Positions 1 to 6,428 of a stretch of 8,349 bases of DNA are shown piece after piece; the stretch's first letter is position 1; each line of letters begins with the position of its first letter. This DNA is from DASVWZ01 sp036392935 (GTDB lineage Bacteria; Acidobacteriota; Terriglobia; Terriglobales; Acidobacteriaceae), in NCBI GenBank assembly GCA_036392935.1, contig DASVWZ010000235.1, positions 1 through 8,349 of the forward strand. Direction: 5' to 3'. The position numbers and the translations under genes are program-made. The notes under the pieces are model-generated. The model ran no database searches and was not told the DNA's origin. It saw nothing but the letters and a program-made list of their open reading frames with translations.

Positions 1-174
1 GGTTTTGGGCATGCGAATGTCGGTGATGACCACGTCATAGATGGCGGAGTCGAGCTTGCGCTTGGCAAGATCGCCGGCGGTGACGGTTTCGACTTTGTGG
101 CCCTCGCGACGCAAAGCGATGTCGAGCATTTCGCAGATGGAGCGTTCGTCATCGCAGACCAGGATGCTACCCAT
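1..174 (-). CDS. pilR: Response regulator PilR, N-terminal receiver fragment (3' part beyond the window)
   Basis: Reading the minus strand from the ATG at 172-174 gives 58 uninterrupted codons to the window edge, starting MGSILVCDDERSICEMLDIA. This is the first part of a CheY-like receiver domain. The acidic pair D8-D9 is the Mg2+-binding site, and the phospho-acceptor is D52 in VVITDIRMP. The ATG has a strong AGGAGG five bases upstream, placed inside the end of pilS, and overlaps pilS by 8 bases, so the two are probably translationally coupled. In known PilR proteins the receiver is followed by a sigma-54-interacting AAA+ domain and a Fis-type helix-turn-helix, and phosphorylated PilR activates pilA. 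Those parts are not in the window. The identity therefore rests on the receiver motifs plus the position directly after a PilS-like kinase in a pilBTC operon. Another NtrC-family or single-domain regulator is possible. Confidence 0.85.
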   Translation of the reverse strand, partial: MGSILVCDDERSICEMLDIALRREGHKVETVTAGDLAKRKLDSAIYDVVITDIRMPKT

Positions 175-1840
175 GATGGCCTCCTGCCGCGACGGCAGAG
201 AGTTCGGTCTTTTCGGCGGCTGCTTTTACGGAGAGCTCGTCCTCCGCGCTGCGGCGCAGGCGAAGAACAAATTCGGTGCCGTGTCCCTGGTGCGATCGCG
301 CCCAGACTTTGCCTTCGTGGGCCTGCACGATCTGGTAGACGATGGCCAGGCCGAGCCCAGTGCCGCCTTCAAACTGCGATTGGAAGGGCTCGAAGATTTT
401 CTCGATGAACTGAGGAGCCATGCCCGGGCCGGAATCGGCAAAGCTGATCTGCCAGTCGTCTTCGACGGCGGCCACGGAAATGGTGAGAGTTCCCTGCTCT
501 CCCATGGCGCGCACGGCGTTTTCGCAGAAATTCCAGAAGACCTGCTTGAGCTTGTCGCCGTCGGCGACGGCGAAAGCGTGGGCGACTTCATCGCGGCGTT
601 CGATGTGGATCTTCGAGTTCTGGGCGAAGAGCCGGTGGCGCAGGAGGGTCAGGGTGTCATCGAGCAAAGGGATGACGTCGATGCGCGAGAAGGCGTACTG
701 GCGGCCGCGGGAGTAGGCGAGAAAATCGGTGATGATGCCGTTGAGTCGTTCGGACTCGCGAGTAATGATCTGGAGCAACTGGCGGTGTTCGTCATTCAGG
801 CCGGAGGCTCCGGAAAGCATGTGGGCCGAGCCAGCAATCGAGGTGAGCGGGTTGCGAATTTCGTGAGCGATGGCGGCGGCAAGGCGCCCGACGGCAGCGA
901 GGCGGTCCTGCATGCGAACCTCGCGCTCCAGGCGCCGGATTTCAGTCAGGTCGTCGAAGGTGTAAACGTAGCCGGTGACTTCGTCGGCAACCGTCAGCTC
1001 GGAGACGCGAATGCGAAAAGTTTTGCGGTATCCATTGGCGGCTACAAAACGCACTTCGGCGTGATTGCGCTCACCATCGATCTGGGGCAGCGGATCCAGG
1101 AATAGAGCGCCGGCGGGTTGGCCTGCCAGTTGGGAGTCCGTACGTTCGAGCAGTTTCTGACCTGCGTGGTTCAGCAATGTGATGTGGCCATCGAGGCTGG
1201 TGGTGATAAGTCCACCAGTCATCGATTGGACGATGTTTTCCTGCAGCGCCTGGAGGTTTTCCAGTTCGCCGCTGGTGCGCTTGAGTGTGACTCCGACCTG
1301 GCGGAGTTTAGCGACCAAAAGGCTGGCCAGATAAGCGACAGCCAGGTATCCGCCGAGATTGACCAGGATGATAGCCTGCAGCGCTTTCACGTCGGGGTGA
1401 GTCGTTGAGTAAGAGCGGACGACTTCAAAATACGTGAGGTCAAGCACCGCACCGTAGAGGATGAAAGCCAGGGCGGCGGAAAGATATGCCCAAACCCTTG
1501 GCAAAAGAATGCAGGCGACGATGATCACCAGGGGATAAAGAAAATTGAGTGAGCTGTCGACGCCGCCGGTGGCGTAAACCACCAGGGTAACGAGTGCGAG
1601 ATCGCTCAGAACCTGCAGCAGAGCCTGGCTGCGGGTTTCTTTCCAGAAGGAAAGAAGCAACGCAAAGAACAGCGACAGAGCAAACCAGAGCAGGATGGTA
1701 CCAATGAAGAGACGCAACGGAAACGGCGTGGGCGTCAGGCGAGCGATAGCCAGCTCGATGCCCAGCAAAACCGTGAGAATGATGACCCGGACTTTGACCA
1801 GCCAGGCCAGCCATATCCGCTCGTCAACGACAGAGTGCAT
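167..1840 (-). CDS. pilS: PilS-type membrane sensor histidine kinase (type IV pilus regulation)
   Basis: This is a 557-residue inner-membrane histidine kinase, expected to autophosphorylate and pass the phosphate to the PilR encoded next to it. Six hydrophobic helices are visible at roughly residues 16-35, 42-65, 74-91, 96-113, 117-137 and 153-177, the PilS topology. A PAS-like domain follows at about 195-300 and a HisKA domain at about 311-378, with phospho-acceptor H326 in AIAHEIRNPL. The HATPase domain covers about 418-530. Its N-box is NFCENAVRAM (N437, N441), its G1 box is DSGPGM (D469) and its G2 box is GGTGLGL (492-498). The F-box reads FEPFQSQFEGG instead of the common FFTTK form. A 27-residue Ala/Glu/Lys-rich tail (531-557) follows the kinase core. 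The ATG has AGGA six bases upstream. The gene lies 70 bases after pilC and overlaps pilR. The kinase call is certain; PilS rather than a generic NtrB-like kinase rests on the six helices and the operon. Confidence 0.9.
   Translation of the reverse strand: MHSVVDERIWLAWLVKVRVIILTVLLGIELAIARLTPTPFPLRLFIGTILLWFALSLFFALLLSFWKETRSQALLQVLSDLALVTLVVYATGGVDSSLNFLYPLVIIVACILLPRVWAYLSAALAFILYGAVLDLTYFEVVRSYSTTHPDVKALQAIILVNLGGYLAVAYLASLLVAKLRQVGVTLKRTSGELENLQALQENIVQSMTGGLITTSLDGHITLLNHAGQKLLERTDSQLAGQPAGALFLDPLPQIDGERNHAEVRFVAANGYRKTFRIRVSELTVADEVTGYVYTFDDLTEIRRLEREVRMQDRLAAVGRLAAAIAHEIRNPLTSIAGSAHMLSGASGLNDEHRQLLQIITRESERLNGIITDFLAYSRGRQYAFSRIDVIPLLDDTLTLLRHRLFAQNSKIHIERRDEVAHAFAVADGDKLKQVFWNFCENAVRAMGEQGTLTISVAAVEDDWQISFADSGPGMAPQFIEKIFEPFQSQFEGGTGLGLAIVYQIVQAHEGKVWARSHQGHGTEFVLRLRRSAEDELSVKAAAEKTELSAVAAGGHHG
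180..185 (-). promoter_or_regulatory. Ribosome binding site of pilR inside the pilS coding end
   Basis: On the minus strand AGGAGG lies five bases before the ATG at 174, a full Shine-Dalgarno match at good spacing. It encodes part of the last residues of PilS (Gly-Gly-His-His-Gly). It fixes the pilR start and suggests coupled translation of kinase and regulator. Confidence 0.8.
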
Positions 1841-1910
1841 CAGGTTTCCTAATATCTCGTGGCGAGCATAGATAGCTTCGAGCTGCTAGCTACCAGCCAG
1901 TTTTTCTGCC

Positions 1911-3119
1911 TTATCCGGCCATTTTGGCGATCATCGAGAACAACGGCATATAGAGCGCGATTACGATGCCGCCGATCATGACGCCGAGCAAGCTGATGAT
2001 AAGCGGCTCGAGCATGGCCAACATGTCTTTGGTGGCAGCGTCGACTTCGTCTTCGTAAAAATCGGCGATCTTCTGCAACATGGAATCCATTGCGCCGGTA
2101 GCTTCGCCGACGCCGATCATCTGCGTCACCATGTTGGGGAAGACGCCGGATTCGCGCAGCGGATCGACGATGGTGCGGCCTTCTTCGATCGCCTTGCGAA
2201 CCTTCATCAGCGCTTCTTCCAACACTGAATTGCCCGAGGTGCGAGCGGTGATGCTGAGGCCTTCTAGAATAGGAACACCCGAGGTGATCAGTGTTCCCAG
2301 AGTTCTCGTGAAACGTGCGACAGCTATTTTGCGAAGCAGGATGCCGATGACGGGCATCTTCAGCATGCCGTAATCCATGTAGTAGCGGGCGCGCGGGTTG
2401 GCGCGCATTTGTTTAATGCCAAACACCACGCCGCCAATGGCCAGCAGGAAGAACCACCAGAACTGGCCAACGAAGGCGCTCAATCCCATAACGATGCGGG
2501 TAGGAAGCGGCAGCGCGACGTTAAGGCCGGCGAACAGGTTGGCAAAAATGGGCACAACCCACTTGAGCAGCGCGGCGACGATGAGAAACGCCATGCTGAC
2601 CACGGCAACCGGGTAGATCAACGCCGACTTCACGGCTGACTTGAGTTTGACGGCCTTTTCGACGTAGGCGGAAAGGCGTTGCAAGATGATGTCGAGAATA
2701 CCGCCGGTTTCGCCCGCCTCGATCATGTTGGTGGTGAGGTCGTCGAAGATCTTCGGGTACTGGCGCATGGCGTTGGCCAGCGACGAGCCGCCTTCTACGG
2801 TGGCCCGGACGGTGTTCAGGCACTTCTGGAAGGCCTGGTTCTCCTGATTGGCGCCGAGAATTTCGAGACATTGCACCAGGGGCAAGCCGGCGTCGATCAT
2901 GACCGAAAATTGCCGGAAGAAAATGGCGATTTCCTTGGTCTTGACTTTGCCGGAGCCGAAGGTAGGCAAAGAAAACTCTTTGCCCTTCTCGCGGATGGAC
3001 CCGGTGGTGATGCGCTCTTTGCGCAACTGGGCGGCGAGCGTCTGCTTATTGGCAGCGGTGCGCTCCCCCGTGATTTTTTCTCCGGCTTCGTTCTTCCCCG
3101 AAAATGTGAATACTGGCAT
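1911..3119 (-). CDS. pilC: Type IV pilus inner-membrane platform protein PilC
   Basis: PilC is the polytopic inner-membrane protein on which the PilB and PilT motors act to insert or remove pilin subunits. The 402-residue product has the usual family length and the two-copy T2SSF (GspF) layout. The first copy starts near residue 67 (FFRQFSVMIDAGLP) and the second near 270 (FTRTLGTLITSGVP). Each has the conserved acidic-glycine stretch, MIEAGETGG near 132 and MIGVGEATG near 334. Hydrophobic segments lie at about 168-190, 218-236 and 372-394, and the protein ends with the typical YMPLFSMI just after the last helix. The N-terminal 60 residues (MPVFTFSGKNEAGEKITGE) match the soluble start of PilC/GspF proteins. 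GAGG lies five bases before the ATG. The gene sits 64 bases after pilT and 70 before pilS, with no obvious terminator in either gap. GspF of a type II secretion system is the alternative, but the neighbouring pilT argues for the pilus. Confidence 0.96.
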   Translation of the reverse strand: MPVFTFSGKNEAGEKITGERTAANKQTLAAQLRKERITTGSIREKGKEFSLPTFGSGKVKTKEIAIFFRQFSVMIDAGLPLVQCLEILGANQENQAFQKCLNTVRATVEGGSSLANAMRQYPKIFDDLTTNMIEAGETGGILDIILQRLSAYVEKAVKLKSAVKSALIYPVAVVSMAFLIVAALLKWVVPIFANLFAGLNVALPLPTRIVMGLSAFVGQFWWFFLLAIGGVVFGIKQMRANPRARYYMDYGMLKMPVIGILLRKIAVARFTRTLGTLITSGVPILEGLSITARTSGNSVLEEALMKVRKAIEEGRTIVDPLRESGVFPNMVTQMIGVGEATGAMDSMLQKIADFYEDEVDAATKDMLAMLEPLIISLLGVMIGGIVIALYMPLFSMIAKMAG

Positions 3120-3183
3120 GTTGACCTCGCTTGCTCAAATTGTTTCCGACTTCTGCTACCCCGTTACTTGCTCGAACATATTT

Positions 3184-4314
3184 CTAGTGCTTGCTATGCG
3201 CAGCGCCTTTCGCCATTTGGCCGGCGGGGGCGCGATTCAGCAAACTGGTGCCGCGATTGATCATTTCTTGCAATTCATCCTGGTTACTGGAAGCCGCCAG
3301 GGCGGTTTCGATGCTGATCTTTTTCTGCATGTAGGCAGTGGCCAGGGACTGGTTGAATGTCTGCATTCCGAACTTCTCCTGACCGGATTGCATGGAAGAG
3401 TAGATCTGGTGAATTTTGTCCTCACGAATCAGGTTGCGGACGGCCGCGTTGGGCACCAGGACTTCCATGCACATGGTCCGGCCGCGCCCGTCGGAGTTGG
3501 GAATCAAGCTTTGACACATGATGCCTTCCAGAACCAGCGACAATTGTGCGCGAATCTGCGCCTGCTGGTGGGCCGGAAACACGTCGATGACGCGGTTGAT
3601 GGTCGATGCGGCTGAGTTGGTGTGCAGAGTTCCGAAAGTCAAGTGGCCGGTTTCGGCGATACGCAGGGCGGATTCGATAGTTTCAAGATCGCGCATTTCG
3701 CCGATCAGCACGACGTCCGGATCTTCTCGAAGTGCGGCGCGGAGTGCGTCGGTGAAACTCTTGGTATCGGCGTGCAGCTCGCGCTGGTTCACCACGCAGT
3801 TCTTGTTCATGTGAACAAATTCGAGCGGGTCTTCGATGGTGAGGATGTGATCGTGGCGCTCGGTGTTGATTTTGTCGATCATGGCAGCGAGCGTAGTGGA
3901 CTTGCCGGAGCCCGTCGGGCCAGTCACCAGCACCAGGCCGCGTGGCTTGTCGCACATTTTGCTGACCACTCCGGGCAGGCCGAGCTCATTGAACGACTTG
4001 ATTTCGAAGGGAATCAAGCGGAAGACAGCTGCGGTGGCGCCGCGCTGATTAAAGGTGTTGGCACGGAAGCGGGCCAGACCTTTCAAACCGAAAGAAAAGT
4101 CGAGTTCGAGATTCTCTTCGAAGCGGTGTTTTTGCGAATCGGTCATGACGCTGTAGGCGAGTTGCTTGGTCTCAGCCGGCGTCAACTGTGGTAGGTCGAG
4201 CGGTACCAGGTGCCCGTGCACGCGGACCTGGGGCGGCGAGTTGGTGGTGATGTGAAGATCGCTGCCACCCATCTCCAACATTCTCTTCAGCAAGTTGCTT
4301 AACGAAAGCGACAT
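3184..4314 (-). CDS. pilT: Type IV pilus retraction ATPase PilT
   Basis: PilT is the cytoplasmic hexameric ATPase that powers pilus retraction and hence twitching motility, DNA uptake and surface sensing. The 376-residue protein has the full set of secretion-ATPase motifs. Walker A is GPTGSGKST (132-140), the Asp box is TIEDPLEFVH (159-168), the Walker B region is VVLIGEMRDLET (201-212) and the His box is TGHLTFGTLHTN (222-233). The PilT-specific motif near residue 291 reads AVRNLIRE, close to the classical AIRNLIRE needed for retraction. The N-terminal start (LLKRMLEMGGSDLHIT) is the typical PAS-like PilT opening; there is no MshEN domain and no tetracysteine site, unlike PilB. The last 20 residues are a basic, low-complexity tail (RAPAGQMAKGAAHSKH). 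Only a weak Shine-Dalgarno-like GAGA lies six bases before the ATG. With 20 bases between the pilB stop and this start, re-initiation is likely. PilU is the alternative, but the motif and position favour PilT. Confidence 0.96.
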   Translation of the reverse strand: MSLSLSNLLKRMLEMGGSDLHITTNSPPQVRVHGHLVPLDLPQLTPAETKQLAYSVMTDSQKHRFEENLELDFSFGLKGLARFRANTFNQRGATAAVFRLIPFEIKSFNELGLPGVVSKMCDKPRGLVLVTGPTGSGKSTTLAAMIDKINTERHDHILTIEDPLEFVHMNKNCVVNQRELHADTKSFTDALRAALREDPDVVLIGEMRDLETIESALRIAETGHLTFGTLHTNSAASTINRVIDVFPAHQQAQIRAQLSLVLEGIMCQSLIPNSDGRGRTMCMEVLVPNAAVRNLIREDKIHQIYSSMQSGQEKFGMQTFNQSLATAYMQKKISIETALAASSNQDELQEMINRGTSLLNRAPAGQMAKGAAHSKH

Positions 4315-4334
4315 ATGGTTTCTCTTTTCTGTCC

Positions 4335-6050
4335 TTAGTGAATCGTTTCGCGTGCGACTTCTTCGAGCGTGGTTACGCCTGCGGCGACCTTAATCAGGCC
4401 GCTGCGGCGGAGGGTAATCATGCCGCGCTCAATGGCTTTTTTCTTCAACTCGACTGCGGATGCGCCAACCAGCACCAGCTCTTTGATTTCGTCATCCACT
4501 TCCATGACTTCGTATAGTCCGGCGCGGCCTTTATAGCCGGTGTTGTTGCAGACGCCACAACCTTTGCCTTTTTGGATCTTGACGGTCTTGGCTTCCTGCG
4601 GGGTGAAGCCTTCTTCAATGAGAGCCTGTTCGGGAACTTCGACAACTTCTGCGCAATCCTTGCAAATACGTCGGACAAGACGCTGAGCGCAGATCAGGTG
4701 AACCGAAGTTGCGACCAGAAACGGTTCGATGCCCATGTTCATGAGGCGCGTAATGGTTTCTGGAGCGCCGTTGGTGTGCAGCGTGGAAAGCACTAGGTGG
4801 CCGGTGAGTGCGGCTTTGATGGCGATTTCAGCGGTTTCGAAGTCTCGAATTTCGCCGACCAGAATGATGTTGGGGTCTTGCCGCAAGAAGGCCCGGAGGG
4901 CAGCAGCGAAGTTCAAGCCGATCTGCTCCTTCATCTGCACCTGGTTGACGCCGCCGAGTTGAAATTCGACGGGATCTTCAGCAGTCATGATGTTCGTGTC
5001 AGGCTGGTTCAAGCGGGCGATGGACGAATATAGAGTGTTGGTTTTGCCGGAACCCGTGGGGCCGGTGACGAGCACCATACCGTAGGGTTTGAGAATGGCT
5101 TTTTCGAATTTGACGAGAGACTCTTGCTCGAAACCGAGTTTGGTCATGTCCAGGCGCAGGTTTTCTTTATCGAGCAACCGGAGCACGATCTTTTCGCCCC
5201 ACAGAGTCGGCAGCGTGCTGACGCGGAAGTCGAGCTGCTTTTTGCGCCCGTTGATATTCATCTTCAGCATGATGCGGCCGTCTTGCGGGAGCCGCTTCTC
5301 GCTGATGTCGAGCTTGGACATGACTTTCAAGCGCGAGGTTATGGCGTCTTTCAGTTTGAGTGGCGGCGTCATGATTGCTTGCAAAACGCCGTCAATACGG
5401 AAGCGGACACGGAACTCTTTTTCGTAGGGCTCCATGTGGATGTCGCTAGCGCCTTTCTTGACGGCTTCGCTGAGCACCATGTTGACGAGCTTGACGATCG
5501 GGGCTTCGTCGGCGGCCTTTTCGAGGTCGGCCAGCCGCATCTCTTCCTGTTCGGATTGCAGTTCGACGTCGGACTCGTCGACTTCGGTCATGGACTGCAT
5601 AACCGAATCGAGGTCTTCTTCCTTGGTACTCTGGTAGGCGCGATCGATGCCTTCGAGAATCGAGCTTTCCGACGCAACCACCGGCTCAATATTGAAGCCG
5701 GTCATGAACTTGATATCGTCCATGGCGAAGACGTTGGTCGGGTCGACCATGGCGATGGTGAGCGATGCGCCCACGCGGCTCAGCGGCAGGATTTTGTAGC
5801 GCTTCGCAGTTTCGTGCGGAATCAGTTGAACGACGGAGGGGTCGATCTCGAAATATGAAAGATTGATAGCGGGAACGCCGTACTGGCGGGAGAGGAAGTT
5901 GGTTACGTCTTCATCTGTGAGAAAGCCAAGCTTGACCAGAGCTGTGCCCAGCCGGACGTTGGAGTCCTTCTGCAGCTTTGTCGCTTGTTCCAACTGCTCT
6001 GGGGTAATGATCTTCTCTTTTACGAGCAGATCACCCAGCCGTTGAGACAT
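4335..6050 (-). CDS. pilB: Type IV pilus extension ATPase PilB with N-terminal MshEN domain
   Basis: PilB is the cytoplasmic hexameric ATPase that drives pilin polymerisation. From the chosen ATG (6048-6050) it has 571 residues. The N-terminal MshEN/T2SSE_N domain (about 1-140) carries two 24-residue motifs, 4-27 and 33-56, each starting RLG and ending in Q, five residues apart; this is the published layout for c-di-GMP binding. An acidic linker (about 142-180) follows. The ATPase core has Walker A GPTGSGKT (330-337), Asp box TAEDPVEF (356-363), Walker B region IILVGEIRDFET (395-406) and His box TGHLVLSTLHTN (416-427). A zinc-binding tetracysteine is complete: C463-x2-C466 and C498-x2-C501. 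The reading frame stays open to an ATG at 6116. The inner start is preferred because AGGAGA lies seven bases upstream of it and because homologues begin close to RLG. It is the first gene of the pilBTCSR run, with a 378-base divergent region upstream. Confidence 0.95.
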   Translation of the reverse strand: MSQRLGDLLVKEKIITPEQLEQATKLQKDSNVRLGTALVKLGFLTDEDVTNFLSRQYGVPAINLSYFEIDPSVVQLIPHETAKRYKILPLSRVGASLTIAMVDPTNVFAMDDIKFMTGFNIEPVVASESSILEGIDRAYQSTKEEDLDSVMQSMTEVDESDVELQSEQEEMRLADLEKAADEAPIVKLVNMVLSEAVKKGASDIHMEPYEKEFRVRFRIDGVLQAIMTPPLKLKDAITSRLKVMSKLDISEKRLPQDGRIMLKMNINGRKKQLDFRVSTLPTLWGEKIVLRLLDKENLRLDMTKLGFEQESLVKFEKAILKPYGMVLVTGPTGSGKTNTLYSSIARLNQPDTNIMTAEDPVEFQLGGVNQVQMKEQIGLNFAAALRAFLRQDPNIILVGEIRDFETAEIAIKAALTGHLVLSTLHTNGAPETITRLMNMGIEPFLVATSVHLICAQRLVRRICKDCAEVVEVPEQALIEEGFTPQEAKTVKIQKGKGCGVCNNTGYKGRAGLYEVMEVDDEIKELVLVGASAVELKKKAIERGMITLRRSGLIKVAAGVTTLEEVARETIH

Positions 6051-6057
6051 ACACCGC

Positions 6058-6063
6058 TCTCCT
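6058..6063 (-). promoter_or_regulatory. Ribosome binding site deciding the pilB start
   Basis: AGGAGA on the minus strand sits seven bases before the ATG at 6050. No comparable site is seen ahead of the upstream in-frame ATG at 6116, so the shorter, 571-residue PilB is the supported form. Confidence 0.7.
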
Positions 6064-6153
6064 ATCTTGCTGACAGACCAGCGCCCATGCTGCGCAGCGG
6101 CGCGCACGAAATTCACGCTGACATTTGTGGGGAGATTTTCGCAGCGTTTTTCG

Positions 6154-6174
6154 CGTTGACATAAATTGTCAACG
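6154..6174. repeat. Perfect 8-base inverted repeat, operator-like, containing TTGACA on both strands
   Basis: CGTTGACA (6154-6161) and TGTCAACG (6167-6174) are exact reverse complements separated by TAAAT. Such a palindrome with an AT-rich centre is typical of a dimeric regulator's site. Each arm also contains a consensus -35 hexamer, one facing each way. The leftward one (6172 to 6167) would serve pilB, but the expected -10 about 17 bases on reads AAACGC, a poor match. An operator role is more plausible than a simple promoter. The regulator is unknown. Confidence 0.6.
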
Positions 6175-6180
6175 TAGTTG
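6170..6180. repeat. Small palindrome CAAC-GTA-GTTG overlapping the larger inverted repeat
   Basis: CAAC (6170-6173) pairs with GTTG (6177-6180) around three bases, so the right arm of the larger palindrome is shared with a second dyad. The pattern can be read as CAA-N5-TTG. From memory, sites of the CAA-N(3 to 5)-TTG type were reported for the NtrX regulator in alphaproteobacteria. With an ntrY gene next door this is suggestive, but the motif is short and could arise by chance. Confidence 0.3.
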
Positions 6181-6284
6181 CGTTACGGCAAAAGTAACTT
6201 TAGTGCCGTGTACCGCCCGGTAGAGCTAGGGGCCATTGTTTTCAATAGCTAAAAGCCCGCCAATCGCGCATTTCCCGCGAAACA

Positions 6285-6298
6285 GTCCGCGCACGGAC
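6285..6298. repeat. Short GC-rich hairpin, 5-base stem
   Basis: GTCCG (6285-6289) and CGGAC (6294-6298) are perfectly complementary around a CGCA loop. No T-run follows on either strand, so it does not look like an intrinsic terminator. It could be a small operator or chance. Confidence 0.25.
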
Positions 6299-6357
6299 AT
6301 GTTCTTCGGTTACGTGGACGATGGCTGGGTGCGCGGTCGGTGACGGTTCGGGGTGAA

Positions 6358-6386
6358 TTTGGAGGTTGGGGCGAGCCGCTTATAAT
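6358..6386 (+). promoter_or_regulatory. Putative sigma-70-type promoter of ntrY
   Basis: A perfect -10 hexamer TATAAT lies at 6381-6386. Seventeen bases upstream, TTTGGA at 6358-6363 (or TTGGAG at 6359-6364, spacing 16) is a weak -35 with three of six consensus bases. Transcription would start near 6393, leaving a leader of about 36 bases before the TTG start at 6429. This fits well, but the weak -35 suggests either an activator or modest expression. Confidence 0.55.
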
Positions 6387-6428
6387 GGCAACATCGGCTG
6401 CTTGGGCTTAACGAGATAGGTCAATTCA

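Larger units (their letters stand above)
6051..6428. other. Divergent intergenic control region between pilB and ntrY
   Basis: These 378 bases hold no convincing gene on either strand. Longer frames are broken by stops, and the few ATG-started frames are short and lack ribosome binding sites. The region must contain the leftward promoter of the pil operon and the rightward promoter of ntrY. From left to right it holds the pilB ribosome binding site, about 90 bases with no clear signal, an 8+8 base inverted repeat at 6154-6174, an overlapping smaller palindrome at 6170-6180, an AT-richer stretch at about 6190-6255, a short GC hairpin at 6285-6298 and a TATAAT promoter near 6381. I could not find a good -10 box for the pil operon, nor a good sigma-54 -24/-12 pair on either strand. 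Confidence 0.8.

Noticed and set aside
41..1105. A 354-codon plus-strand open frame opposite pilS and the start of pilR
   Set aside because: It lies antisense to a kinase whose H, N, G1 and G2 boxes are all intact. Its translation shows no recognisable domain, and long antisense frames are expected in GC-rich genes.
1873..1892. Small inverted repeat TAGCT...AGCTA between pilC and pilS
   Set aside because: Arms of five bases with a ten-base loop and no T-run; too weak for a terminator or an operator.
2679..3615. Plus-strand open frames opposite pilC and pilT, up to 255 codons
   Set aside because: They are antisense to fully motif-supported pilus genes and span a gene boundary without a ribosome binding site or domain signal.
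5124..5858. A 244-codon plus-strand open frame opposite pilB
   Set aside because: It is rich in Asp, Val, His and Phe, as expected from the reverse complement of GC-rich coding sequence, and the sense strand encodes conserved PilB residues.
6048..6116. Longer PilB starting at the ATG at 6116 (593 residues)
   Set aside because: The 22 extra residues lack a ribosome binding site and precede the usual PilB opening; the inner ATG has AGGAGA at seven bases.
6181..6240. Possible sigma-54 promoter on the minus strand (GG-N10-GC at about 6202-6216)
   Set aside because: Only the invariant GG and GC fit; the surrounding bases do not match the TGGCAC and TTGC blocks, so chance is the simpler reading.
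6299..6343. A 14-codon open frame (MFFGYVDDGWVRGR) in the divergent region
   Set aside because: There is no ribosome binding site, it lies upstream of the predicted ntrY promoter, and it shows no leader-peptide pattern or attenuator hairpin.
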